DNA from: Acidimicrobiaceae bacterium
GTDB taxonomy: Bacteria; Actinomycetota; Acidimicrobiia; Acidimicrobiales; Ilumatobacteraceae
Reading direction: 5' to 3'
Length of the DNA: 64,000 nt
Assembly: GCA_016722025.1 (NCBI GenBank)
Contig: JADKGZ010000001.1
Span: forward strand, 372,001 to 436,000
Position 1 is the first letter of the stretch, and each line of letters starts with the position of its first letter. This document shows positions 1 to 8,410 of this stretch, one piece after another. The notes under the pieces were generated by a model. The model was not told the DNA's origin. It did not search any database and saw nothing but the letters and a program-made list of their open reading frames with translations. The translations under genes were made by a program, and so were the position numbers.

Positions 1-1
1 G

Positions 2-1024
2 TTGACGCTGTGGTGGCTCGATCGGTTGCGGCACGAGCAGCCGCTCGATGCCGCCAGCCGCGGTCAGTTGGTGACGCTCGGCCTGATGGCGATGTGCGTG
101 TTCAACGTGCGCCGCGAAGGTCTGGCCCTCATCGCCGCAATCGCCGTCGCCCAACTGCTCGACCTTCGTGGGCGCTGGCGGGCGGCAGACAGGCGACAAG
201 TCGCGACGCCCTTCGTCACGTTCCTGGGCAGCGCCGTGCTGGCGCAGTTGTTGTTGCCCAGCGCGATCGCGCCCGAGTACGCCGACGCCGGCCTGCACCA
301 GACCTGGTCGAAGCTGCAGGGCCCGTTCCGCACGGCGTTTGCCGATCAGCTCGGCTTCAGCTGGCTCGCAGGCGTGAGGTTGTTGCTGGTCTCGCTCGTG
401 GTCGTCGCCGGTGTGGCAATCCGGCTCTGGCGCCGGCCGGCCACCGACGCGCCGCTCGTTGTGTTCGCCGTCGGGTCGATGCTGCTGGTGGGCATGATCC
501 CGGCGATCGCCGACCGCTACCTGCTGGGTGTCACGCCGTTCGCCGTCTACTTCGCGGCGCAGGCGGTCGCCGCCATCCCGCTTCCACGGCAATTGGCCTC
601 CCGCCAGGCCGGAGCCTGGTTGGCCACTGCGACGCTGGCGGGCATCAGCCTTCTCCATGTGGTCGATCTCTCCTCGGCGGTCGGCGACGCACGAGCGTTC
701 AACGACAGCGGGAAGGTGCAGGACGGCCCGGAAGCGCCGTACGCGCAGGCCGCCTTCACGGCCATCCGCACCTACACCCACCAGGACGACGTGGTCGCGT
801 TCTTCAAGGTGCGCTCCCTCACGTTCTACACCGGTCGTCGCGGTGTGCAGTCCGACGACCTCACCATCGTGCGCCAACGCGCCGACTACTTCATGATGCG
901 GCGCAACAGCACCTACAGCCAGCCGCTGGTCACCGATCGAGCGGCGGCGGAGATGGGTTGGACCGAGGTGTGGAGCGACGACAGTTGGGTGCTGTGGCGT
1001 GTACCGCTGTACGAATCGGGCTGA
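2..1024 (+). CDS. Polytopic membrane protein, C-terminal part (truncated by window edge)
   Basis: The reading frame is open at the left edge, so the true start is probably outside the window. The visible 340 residues hold several hydrophobic segments (roughly residues 23-50, 70-88, 122-140, 150-165, 170-195 and 203-222), followed by a soluble tail of about 115 residues. This layout of a multi-spanning core with a C-terminal extracytoplasmic domain fits GT-C type glycosyltransferases or related polytopic envelope proteins, but I see no diagnostic motif and the N-terminal half with the usual catalytic Asp is missing. It ends 21 bases before the TesB-like gene on the same strand. Confidence 0.6.
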   Translation: MTLWWLDRLRHEQPLDAASRGQLVTLGLMAMCVFNVRREGLALIAAIAVAQLLDLRGRWRAADRRQVATPFVTFLGSAVLAQLLLPSAIAPEYADAGLHQTWSKLQGPFRTAFADQLGFSWLAGVRLLLVSLVVVAGVAIRLWRRPATDAPLVVFAVGSMLLVGMIPAIADRYLLGVTPFAVYFAAQAVAAIPLPRQLASRQAGAWLATATLAGISLLHVVDLSSAVGDARAFNDSGKVQDGPEAPYAQAAFTAIRTYTHQDDVVAFFKVRSLTFYTGRRGVQSDDLTIVRQRADYFMMRRNSTYSQPLVTDRAAAEMGWTEVWSDDSWVLWRVPLYESG

Positions 1025-1045
1025 CTGCTGCCAGACTCGACCGGA

Positions 1046-1897
1046 ATGACGGCGCTCGACGACCTGGTGAACCTGCTCGATCTGGAAGCGATCGAGGTCA
1101 ACCTCTTCCGCGGCGTCTCGCCCGACGAGAACCGACAACGTGTCTTCGGTGGCCAAGTTGCCGGCCAAGCGCTGGTGGCCGCGACTCGCACGGTGCAGCC
1201 CGACCGCCGCGTGCACTCACTGCACGCCTACTTCCTGCGGCCGGGCGACCCCACCGTGCCCATCCTCTACGAGGTCGACCGCATCCGCGACGGGCGCAGC
1301 TTCACCACCCGCCGCGTCGTCGCCATTCAGCACGGGCGCGCCATCTTCAACCTGCAGACCAGCTTCCACGTGGCCGAGACCGGGCCCAGCTACCAGTTGC
1401 CGATGCCGCTCGACGTGCCCGCGCCCGAGTCGTTGGCCGACTTCAAGACGCGCATGGCGCCGTACAAGGAACGGATGGGCGAGTGGTACGACCGGCCGCG
1501 ACCGATCGATCTGCGCCACGTGGGCAGCGACCCGTTCAGTCGCAACGGCCAGCCCGCCGACGATCAACAGGTCTGGATGCGCGCCGATGGCACGCTGCCC
1601 GACGACCCCACCCTGCACGCATGCATCGTCACCTACGCGAGCGACATGACCCTGCTCGACACGACGGTGCTGCCCTTCGGCATGTCGTGGGAGACACCGG
1701 GCATGCAGATGGCCAGCCTCGATCACGCGATGTGGTTCCACCGCCCGTTCCGGGCCGACGATTGGCTGCTCTACGACCAGCGACCCATCTCCACCGGTGG
1801 CGCCCGCGGCCTGGCCGGCGGCAACATCTTCACGGCCGACGGCACGCTGGCCATCAGCGTCGTGCAGGAGGGCCTGGTGCGGGTGACGCAACCGTGA
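1046..1897 (+). CDS. tesB: Acyl-CoA thioesterase II
   Basis: This 283-residue protein hydrolyses acyl-CoA to free fatty acid and CoA. It has the full double-hotdog length of the TesB family (about 285 residues). The N-terminal half has the typical RVFGGQVAGQAL segment near residues 31-42. The catalytic triad of the E. coli enzyme (Asp, Thr, Gln) is matched by Asp226 in LDHAMW, Thr250 in ISTGGARG and Gln274 in SVVQEG. The ATG at 1046 gives the standard family N-terminus. Its stop overlaps the GTG start of the next gene (GTGA), so the two are probably co-transcribed. Confidence 0.93.
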   Translation: MTALDDLVNLLDLEAIEVNLFRGVSPDENRQRVFGGQVAGQALVAATRTVQPDRRVHSLHAYFLRPGDPTVPILYEVDRIRDGRSFTTRRVVAIQHGRAIFNLQTSFHVAETGPSYQLPMPLDVPAPESLADFKTRMAPYKERMGEWYDRPRPIDLRHVGSDPFSRNGQPADDQQVWMRADGTLPDDPTLHACIVTYASDMTLLDTTVLPFGMSWETPGMQMASLDHAMWFHRPFRADDWLLYDQRPISTGGARGLAGGNIFTADGTLAISVVQEGLVRVTQP

Positions 1898-3195
1898 GAC
1901 GCCCCATCTTGCTGCTCGCCGTCGCGGCACTGCTGCTGGCGGCCTGCGGCAGCGACAGCGACCCCTCCGGCGCAGGGGAAAGCGGCCCCGACGTCACGTT
2001 CGCGACCACTCCGGCCGGCAGCACCGACCCAGCAGGCCCCGACGCGGGCAGTCCTGACACCAGCGATCCAGCCACTCCGCAGGCCAGCGACACCGCAGCA
2101 CCAGACGACACCGCAACTCCAGACGACACCGTGGCCCTCGCCGCCGACCAGGTGGCGTTCGAGCAGTTCGTGGGCGACCTGCCCAACCCGGTGGATCTGG
2201 CGTGGCGCGATGGCGACCCCACACTGTTCGTGGTGTTGCAGGGCGGTTCCATCGTGCCGGTACGCGACGGGGTGGCCGGGGCACCGGTGCTCGAGCTCAC
2301 CGACGACTTCTCCAGCGGCGGCGAGCAGGGGCTGCTCGGTCTGGCCTTCCACCCGTCGCAGCCACTGGCGTACGTCAACTACACCGACGGCGACGGCGAC
2401 ACCGTGATCGCCGAGTATCAAGTCGGCGACGACGGCACGTTGCAGGCGGCCAGCACCCGCCAGGTGCTCGCCATCGACCAGCCGCACAGCAACCACAACG
2501 GCGGCGATCTGGCCTTCGGCCCCGACGGCTACCTCTACATCGGCATGGGTGACGGAGGTTCCGCCAACGACCCGGATCGCCGCTCGCTCAACGTGGGCCA
2601 GCTGCTGGGCAAGATGCTGCGCATCGACCCGTTGGCGGCCGGCGCCGAGCCGTACACGGTGCCGGCCGACAACCCGTTCGTCGGTGTCGATGGCGCCCAG
2701 CCCGAGATCTGGGCGGTCGGGTTGCGCAACCCGTGGCGCTTCAACTTCGACCGGCAGACGGGCGATCTGTGGATCGCCGATGTCGGCCAAGGCGAGTGGG
2801 AGGAGGTCGACCTCGCCCGCGCCGTCGATGGTGGCGGCCGAGGCCTCAACTTCGGCTGGAGCGCGTGGGAAGGCACCCACCGCTACAACAGCGACCAACC
2901 CGAAGGCGGCGTCACGATGCCCATCTTCGAGTACCCGCACGGTGATGCCGGGTGCTCGGTCACGGGTGGCGACGTCTACCGTGGCACGGCCATCCCCTCG
3001 CTGGTCGGCTGGTACCTGCTCAGCGATGCATGCAGCGGCATCGTCACCGCGCTGCACGCCACCGACGGCGTGCTCGCCGAACAGCTGGTGCTGGGACAGG
3101 TCAACGCCGTCAGCTCGATCAACGCCGGCCCCGACGGCGAGATGTACGTGCTCTCACTCGTCGACAGCGCCGTCTACAAGATCGTCGCTGCCTGA
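1894..3195 (+). CDS. PQQ-dependent sugar dehydrogenase family lipoprotein (soluble GDH/YliI type)
   Basis: This 433-residue secreted protein begins with a lipoprotein signal (LLLAVAALLLAACGS, Cys at about residue 18) and a Ser/Thr/Asp/Pro-rich linker to about residue 85. A six-bladed beta-propeller of the glucose/sorbosone dehydrogenase family follows. Recognisable motifs are EQGLLGLAFHP, QPHSNHNGGDLAFGPDGYLY with the catalytic-type His and following Asn, GDGG, and GLRNPWRF. The same frame is open far upstream, but the GTG at 1894, overlapping the tesB stop, is the only start that places a signal peptide first. Related proteins oxidise aldose sugars with PQQ; the substrate here is unknown. 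It converges on the ribonuclease gene with a 36-base gap. Confidence 0.88.
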   Translation: MRRPILLLAVAALLLAACGSDSDPSGAGESGPDVTFATTPAGSTDPAGPDAGSPDTSDPATPQASDTAAPDDTATPDDTVALAADQVAFEQFVGDLPNPVDLAWRDGDPTLFVVLQGGSIVPVRDGVAGAPVLELTDDFSSGGEQGLLGLAFHPSQPLAYVNYTDGDGDTVIAEYQVGDDGTLQAASTRQVLAIDQPHSNHNGGDLAFGPDGYLYIGMGDGGSANDPDRRSLNVGQLLGKMLRIDPLAAGAEPYTVPADNPFVGVDGAQPEIWAVGLRNPWRFNFDRQTGDLWIADVGQGEWEEVDLARAVDGGGRGLNFGWSAWEGTHRYNSDQPEGGVTMPIFEYPHGDAGCSVTGGDVYRGTAIPSLVGWYLLSDACSGIVTALHATDGVLAEQLVLGQVNAVSSINAGPDGEMYVLSLVDSAVYKIVAA

Positions 3196-3231
3196 CTCGG
3201 TCGTCGCCGCAACGCGACGCTCGCGACGGGG

Positions 3232-4617
3232 TCAGGACACCCGCTCGAACTGCACGGTGCGCCGAGCCAGATCGGCAGCGACCAACTTCACCCGCAACAT
3301 GTCGCCGGGGGCGACGCCGTGAGCGCGCACCTTGGCCACCACTGCAACGTCGAGCAGTTGGATGCGGGTGCCGTCCTCGTCGTCGTCGACCACGACGGCG
3401 TCGAACGACTCACCCTCGTGGCCCTGCATGATCACGGCCTCCGCCAGGTCGAGCACCGCCCGCTCGATGCGGTTACCAGTGGAATCCGCGCGATCCATGG
3501 TGGCGGGCAGCAGCTCGAGCGACTCTGCCACGTCGTCGGGCACCGGCCGACCGTTGGCCACGGCCAGGGCCACCTGCACCACGTAGCGATCCGCCAGCCG
3601 GCGCAGCGGTGCGGTGGAGTGGGCGTAGGTGGCGGCCATCGCCGCGTGCCACGGTGTGACCCCGGCCGTGAACGGTTGGTAGTCGGCACCGCCGCCGGCC
3701 CGGCGCTCGGCCAGCATGAACGCGGCGTGCTTGGGGTCGTTGGCGTCGAGCGTGCACGAGAACGCTCCCAGTGACTGATCGGCCGGCCATGCCAAGCCGA
3801 AGCCGCGAGCCGTGTGCCGCAAGCGCTTCACTGCCCGCTCGTCGGGCTCGGGCATCACCCGGAAGAGCCCGGTGCCTGCGCGGAACATCGCGTCGGCAAC
3901 GGCGAGGTTGGCGGCCAGCGACATCGCTGCGTTGTGGTCCTCCGACGGCAAGCGCGGGCGGAAGACGAGCTGGTAGCCATCGCCTCCGACGTGTTCGACC
4001 TGCTGCTCCGGTGGCTCGATCGTGCCGGCGCCGCGAGCGACTGCTGCCGCCTGCACGCGGCGGGCGAACTCATCGAAGTCGGCGGGCAGGTCGGCAGCGG
4101 TGACCGAGTCGTAGGCCAGCTTCGCGCGGCTGCGGATGACGGCTCGCTCGGCCCCATCCAGTCGCGCTGCACCATCGCCGGCGACCCGCACGTGGAACAC
4201 CACCGCCGGGCGGGGGCCGTCGGGCAGCAAGCTGGCTGCACCTTCCGCCAGCGCAGGCGGGTACAACCCCGCCTTTCCATCGGGAAGGTAGAGCGTGGCA
4301 CCGCGCTTCCATGCCTCGTGGTCGAGCGCGTCGCCGGGCTGCACGAACCAGGCGACATCGGCGATTGCGTAGTGCAGCAGCAGGTCGTCGCCGCTGCGCT
4401 CGATGGTGAACGCCTGGTCGAGGTCGGTGCTGGTTGCCGGGTCGAGCGTGATGAACGGCCAGTCGGTGCGATCCGTGTGCTCGGTCGGCGCGCGAGCGGC
4501 CGCAGCTTCGGCAGCCGCCACCACCTCCGGCGGGAACTCCGATGGAACCGAGTACTGCTGGCGTATGGCCGCAAGGCCGGCGTGCAGCACATTCGACTTG
4601 TCGACCAACGACCGCAT
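3232..4617 (-). CDS. RNB-domain ribonuclease (RNase II/R family, short form)
   Basis: A 461-residue exoribonuclease-like protein. The RNB catalytic domain begins near residue 55: DPATSTDLDQAF carries the conserved Asp cluster that binds Mg2+, and HYAIADVAWFV follows. Further on are the usual YLPDGKAGLYPPALAEGAASL and YAHSTAPLRRLADRYV blocks. It lacks the long N-terminal cold-shock domains of E. coli RNase R and ends with a short S1-like segment, the architecture of the short actinobacterial RNB proteins. The frame is open to 4746, but the ATG at 4617 fits the usual N-terminus of this family better. Confidence 0.88.
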   Translation of the reverse strand: MRSLVDKSNVLHAGLAAIRQQYSVPSEFPPEVVAAAEAAAARAPTEHTDRTDWPFITLDPATSTDLDQAFTIERSGDDLLLHYAIADVAWFVQPGDALDHEAWKRGATLYLPDGKAGLYPPALAEGAASLLPDGPRPAVVFHVRVAGDGAARLDGAERAVIRSRAKLAYDSVTAADLPADFDEFARRVQAAAVARGAGTIEPPEQQVEHVGGDGYQLVFRPRLPSEDHNAAMSLAANLAVADAMFRAGTGLFRVMPEPDERAVKRLRHTARGFGLAWPADQSLGAFSCTLDANDPKHAAFMLAERRAGGGADYQPFTAGVTPWHAAMAATYAHSTAPLRRLADRYVVQVALAVANGRPVPDDVAESLELLPATMDRADSTGNRIERAVLDLAEAVIMQGHEGESFDAVVVDDDEDGTRIQLLDVAVVAKVRAHGVAPGDMLRVKLVAADLARRTVQFERVS

Positions 4618-4794
4618 GCAACCCCTTGTCCCCGCAGTGCGCCAATTGATACAGCGCCGCCGCCGGACTGTACCGCCCGAGCCCGGATCGTTGCGCTCAC
4701 CAAGATGGCTGCGCACCTGGTCGTCGAGCATCACGATCTCTGACAACGTGTCGTCGGCGAGGCCGAGTCGCTGGCACTGCGTCGCTGAGGTCGC

Positions 4795-5060
4795 CTAGAC
4801 GTCGACCAGGATCTGTTCTGCCTGCCTGACCACTTTCTTGCGGATCCCGCCGGGCACCAACTCCGCGACCAGCGCATGCAGACGGCAGCATGAACATCGT
4901 GACCGACGGGTCGTCGGTCACGAACGCTCGCCAGTGATGTCGAACGAGTCATCGGTCACTGGACGCACATTGTCGCACCCGAGGTCGACTGTCCAGCCCG
5001 CAGCTCGGCAGTTCGGCGCTTTGCTGTCCACCGCCCAGGGCAGCAGATCGGAGCGAGGTG
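4795..5060 (-). pseudogene. Decayed gene remnant, function unknown
   Basis: Between the ribonuclease and mreB there are about 740 bases with no intact gene. On the minus strand, joining three frames gives a plausible protein tail: PWAVDSKAPN and VRPVTDDSFDITGER, then VTDDPSVTMFMLP, then LHALVAELVPGG and RKKVVRQAEQILVDV before a TAG at 4795-4797. Two one-base shifts near 4920 and 4880 are needed. The composition is protein-like, but I do not recognise the family. The remaining bases (5060-5356) may hold more of the same gene, but I cannot assign them. The alternative is chance open frames in GC-rich DNA. Confidence 0.3.
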
Positions 5061-5356
5061 TTGGGCGTGGATCGTCTCGTAGGCCGAGACGGAAACCGCC
5101 CAGAGCATGTTCGGAACGGATCACGCCCAGAAGCCGCACCCGACCCGATCCGCCGCGCCGGCCTCGACGGGTGGCTACCGCTGTTCCAGGCGCCCGATGC
5201 TGCCGAGCTCGCCTGGCGTCGACCCTCCACCAGCACCGAACTGAGCCACTACTGGCCTGCCGCGGCGGGGATGGCCGCGGATAGGACGAGCCCGACGGAG
5301 CACCGACCGCAACGCGGCCGGCAGTGCGACACCATGCAGGCGTCGCACCATGGCAG

Positions 5357-6361
5357 TCAGCGGCGGGCGCCCATGAACATGCCCTTGAGCGCGTCGTAGT
5401 GCTCGATGCAGTGACCGGCACCCATCACGACGGCTTCCAGCGGCATGTTGGACATGCGCACCGGCACCTGCGTCTCGCGCTCGATGCGCTGCGCCAGTCC
5501 GCGTAGCAGGCCGCCACCGCCGACGAGGTACATGCCACGCACGAGGAAGTCCTGCGCCAGCTCCGGGGGCGCCTTGGCCAAGCAGCGCACCACCGAAGCG
5601 ATGATGCTGCTGATGACGTCGTCGATGGCGAAGCGGATCTCCTCGGGAGTGAGCACCACCGTCTTGGGCAGGCCCGTCATCAGGTCGCGACCACGCACTT
5701 CGGCCTGGCTCTCGTCCTCGGTGACCGACGCCGAACCGATGGCGACCTTCACCTCTTCTGCCGTGCGTTCGCCGATGGCGATGCCGTGCTCGCGGCGCAC
5801 GAACGCCTGGATGGACGCATCGATGTCGAAGCTGCCGACCCGCACGGCCTCGAGCGCAACGATGCCGCCGAGGCTGATGACCGCGGTTTCGCTGGTGCCG
5901 CCACCGATGTCGATGACCATGTTGCCGATCGGTTCGTCGATGGGCAGATCGGCGCCGATGGCAGCGGCCATCGGCTGCTCGATGAGCTGCGCATCGGCCG
6001 CACCGGCGCGGCGAGCAGCGTCGGTGACGGCGCGGCGTTCGACCTCGGTGATGGCCGACGGCACGCAGATGACCACCTTCGGGCGCGTGAAGCGGCTGAC
6101 GCCGACGCGCTGCAGCAGCAGACGGATCATGCGCTCGGTGATCTCGAAGTCGGTGATGGCGCCGCCGCGCAGCGGACGCACGGCCACGATGTAACCAGGC
6201 GTGCGGCCGATCATCTGCCAGGCCTCGCGCCCGGTTGCCAGCACTTCGCCGGTCTGCCGGTTGAGCGCGATGACGGAGGGCTCGTTGAGCACGATGCCCT
6301 TGCCCTTCATGTACACCAGCGTGTTGGCGGTACCCAGGTCGATGGCGAGGTCGCGTGCCAT
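5357..6361 (-). CDS. mreB: Rod shape-determining protein MreB
   Basis: A 334-residue actin-like ATPase that polymerises under the membrane and directs elongation-type peptidoglycan synthesis. It is full length for the family. The N-terminal DLAIDLGTANTLVY is the phosphate-1 loop, IDIGGGTSETAVI the phosphate-2 region, and YLVGGGGLLRGL the adenosine motif. It begins at ATG 6361 directly after a small membrane-protein gene (3-base gap), with which it is probably co-transcribed. The mreC/mreD genes usually beside it are not here. An MreB suggests a rod-shaped cell. Confidence 0.96.
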   Translation of the reverse strand: MARDLAIDLGTANTLVYMKGKGIVLNEPSVIALNRQTGEVLATGREAWQMIGRTPGYIVAVRPLRGGAITDFEITERMIRLLLQRVGVSRFTRPKVVICVPSAITEVERRAVTDAARRAGAADAQLIEQPMAAAIGADLPIDEPIGNMVIDIGGGTSETAVISLGGIVALEAVRVGSFDIDASIQAFVRREHGIAIGERTAEEVKVAIGSASVTEDESQAEVRGRDLMTGLPKTVVLTPEEIRFAIDDVISSIIASVVRCLAKAPPELAQDFLVRGMYLVGGGGLLRGLAQRIERETQVPVRMSNMPLEAVVMGAGHCIEHYDALKGMFMGARR

Positions 6362-6364
6362 GGC

Positions 6365-6562
6365 TCAGTCCTGCGACCCGTCGTTTTCATCGCGCGGCGG
6401 ACGCACGCGGTCCATCACTTCGCGGCGAGCCTCGGGAGACAACGCGTCGATGTGCTTGCGGAAGCTCACCACACCCGGTTCCTGGCGGGGGCCACCGCGC
6501 GACAGCATGATGCCCAGCAAGAGCACGACGACCACCACGAGCCCGACGATGACGAAGGTCAC
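6365..6562 (-). CDS. Small single-span membrane protein
   Basis: This 65-residue protein has one N-terminal transmembrane helix (TFVIVGLVVVVVLLLGIML, residues 2-20) and a charged cytoplasmic-type tail containing HIDALSPEARREVMDRV. The GTG start at 6562 overlaps the stop of moaE (GTGA) and the gene ends 3 bases before mreB, so translation is probably coupled along moaE, this gene and mreB. No function can be assigned. Its place before mreB hints at an envelope role, but that is inference from position only. Confidence 0.72.
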   Translation of the reverse strand: MTFVIVGLVVVVVLLLGIMLSRGGPRQEPGVVSFRKHIDALSPEARREVMDRVRPPRDENDGSQD

Positions 6563-7068
6563 GTACGAACCTCACTGCTCACTGTGGGCACGGCCTGCGG
6601 GGCCACCGGGGCGTGAGCGCCCGTGCCCCAATCGGCACCGTCGGCCCATTCCTCGTGCTTCCAGATGGGGGCGCTGGCCTTCAACGCATCGATTGCGAAG
6701 CGAGCTGCCTCGAACGCCTCCGGCCGGTGCGGAGCGCTGACGACCGCGAGCACCGAGCTCTCCATCAGCGCGAGCCGACCGGTGCGGTGCAGCAGCACGA
6801 TGCGGCCGGCGGTGGGCCAGCGATGACGTAGCTCCGCTTCGATCGCTTCGAACGCGGGCACCACCTGCTCGTCGTAGGCCTCGTAGGTGAGATGGCTGAC
6901 GTCGGCCCGCAGGTTGCCCTGTTGGTCGGCAGCATGATCGCGCACCGTGCCACTGAACAACACGACGGCACCGCACTGTGGCTGCACGCACCACTCGTAC
7001 GCCGTGCCGACGGGCAACACCTGGTCGGTGAGACCCAACCACGAGTTGCCTGTTGCAGGAGATTGCAC
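6559..7068 (-). CDS. moaE: Molybdopterin synthase catalytic subunit MoaE
   Basis: MoaE transfers sulfur from MoaD thiocarboxylate to precursor Z, forming molybdopterin. The core is recognisable: CGAVVLFSGTVRDH near the N-terminus, LTYEAYDEQV, RIVLLHRTGRL, and the signature around SAPHRPEAFEAARFAIDALK and APIWKHEEW with the catalytic lysine. The frame is open to 7224, but that would overlap the divergent gene starting at 7186. The GTG at 7068 gives 169 residues, close to family size, so I chose it. No moaD or other molybdenum-cofactor gene is nearby. Confidence 0.9.
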   Translation of the reverse strand: MQSPATGNSWLGLTDQVLPVGTAYEWCVQPQCGAVVLFSGTVRDHAADQQGNLRADVSHLTYEAYDEQVVPAFEAIEAELRHRWPTAGRIVLLHRTGRLALMESSVLAVVSAPHRPEAFEAARFAIDALKASAPIWKHEEWADGADWGTGAHAPVAPQAVPTVSSEVRT

Positions 7069-7185
7069 AACTGGGCATGGTAGCCGTGATCGCGGTCGCC
7101 CCCACCGAGCGGCGCGTCGCCGTCCGGCGACGGACAGGGGCCGCGATGCCACTCGCGCCGCGATCGTCACTAACCTGACCGACTC

Positions 7186-8367
7186 GTGAGCTGGAGCGAG
7201 TGGGACAACGACGAGCAGGGGCACCCTGCACCGTTACCCGCACACGAGCGCGCATGGCGCCACCCCAGCGAGATGGGCGAGCAAGCCTGGCTGCGCTCCG
7301 AGCCACCGCTCGTCATCGGGCGCGGGCTCAGCGCCGCCGCCGGAGCCATCGGTGGGCTGCTGGCCATGGCAGTGCTGTGGACGATGCTGCCCACCGAAGC
7401 CGGGCGCAGCGCTGTTGCCACCGTGCGCTCCACACTCGGCCTCCGTTCCGAGACCGGCCTCGTGGCGGATCTCACCACGCCGGTCACCGACCTCGTTGCC
7501 AGCACCGTGCGCACCACGTCGGTCGTCCCGAGTGGGTCCACCACCTCCAACCCGGCCACCTCCACGGAACCGGTCGCTTCGTCGATCGCCGCCGTCGAGC
7601 CCCCGATGCCCACCTACCAGGTGCAGCAGGGCGCAGACCTCACCACCAGTGCAGTGGCTGTGGCGGTCAACGGGGGCAATCTGGTCGTCACCACGTCGCA
7701 AGCTGTCACCGCCGAGCTCACCGTCGAACTGCTGCTGCCCGATGGCAGCACCGACACCGCCCGCGTGCTGTTCGTCGACGACCGCAGCGGCCTGGCCGTG
7801 CTCGTACCCGACTCCGTGTTCGCAATCGAGTCGTTCACGGTCGCCGCCGAGGTGCTGCCGGGCGATCAGCTCACGTTCTTCGGCGATGTGCAACGCAACG
7901 TCACCGTCGGCGCCGACAACGCCATCGACGCGTCGTGGGCGGGCGATGCCTCCATTCGTGAGGGAACGCCGGTCATCAACCAACGCGGCGAACTGGTGGC
8001 CCTGTGCTCGCACGGCGACACCAGCAGCCGGCTCGTGCCGCTGGCCAACCTCGACGAGTTGCAGCAGGCGATCGCCGGTTACACGGCCGCTTCCAAGGTG
8101 TGGATGGGCATTGCGCTCAACGACGATCCGTCGGGCGACCTGAGCGTCAGTGCCGTCGACCCCGCAGGACCGGCGGCAACGGCCGGCCTCACCAGTGGCG
8201 ACGTGATCCTCACCATCGACGACGTGCCGGTCACCACCGGCCAGAGCCTCGCCGAGGCGCTGGGTGCTCACCAGCCCGGCGACGTGGTCGTGCTCGGCGT
8301 GCGTCGGGCCGACGGCACGATTGCCACTCTCGGCCTCACGCTCGCGCAACCCAGCAGCACGCTGTAG
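7186..8367 (+). CDS. Membrane-anchored HtrA-like protein with PDZ domain, catalytic residues missing
   Basis: A 393-residue protein with a cytoplasmic N-terminus, one transmembrane helix (about residues 49-68), a Thr/Ser-rich linker to about residue 140, a trypsin-like fold and a C-terminal PDZ domain (residues about 300-390, with the GDVILTIDDVPV signature). The fold follows HtrA/DegP, but the catalytic positions are changed. The histidine motif TNAHVV corresponds to VTTSQAV (His to Gln). The serine motif GxSGGPVxN corresponds to IREGTPVINQRGELVAL (no Ser). The aspartate region DRSGLAVL is kept. It is therefore probably a pseudoprotease with a binding or scaffolding role. Start GTG 7186, divergent from moaE. 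Confidence 0.8.
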   Translation: MSWSEWDNDEQGHPAPLPAHERAWRHPSEMGEQAWLRSEPPLVIGRGLSAAAGAIGGLLAMAVLWTMLPTEAGRSAVATVRSTLGLRSETGLVADLTTPVTDLVASTVRTTSVVPSGSTTSNPATSTEPVASSIAAVEPPMPTYQVQQGADLTTSAVAVAVNGGNLVVTTSQAVTAELTVELLLPDGSTDTARVLFVDDRSGLAVLVPDSVFAIESFTVAAEVLPGDQLTFFGDVQRNVTVGADNAIDASWAGDASIREGTPVINQRGELVALCSHGDTSSRLVPLANLDELQQAIAGYTAASKVWMGIALNDDPSGDLSVSAVDPAGPAATAGLTSGDVILTIDDVPVTTGQSLAEALGAHQPGDVVVLGVRRADGTIATLGLTLAQPSSTL

Positions 8368-8410
8368 ACCGCGCCCGCTCTGGCCTGCGTGCGGGGCCAC
8401 GACGCGTGCG

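Noticed and set aside
10..1893. Upstream extension of the sugar dehydrogenase frame
   Set aside because: The frame is open by chance through tesB. The lipoprotein signal directly after GTG 1894 fixes the start.
3196..3231. Bidirectional terminator between the sugar dehydrogenase and ribonuclease genes
   Set aside because: Short GC-rich complementarity is present, but no stable stem followed by a T-run could be defined.
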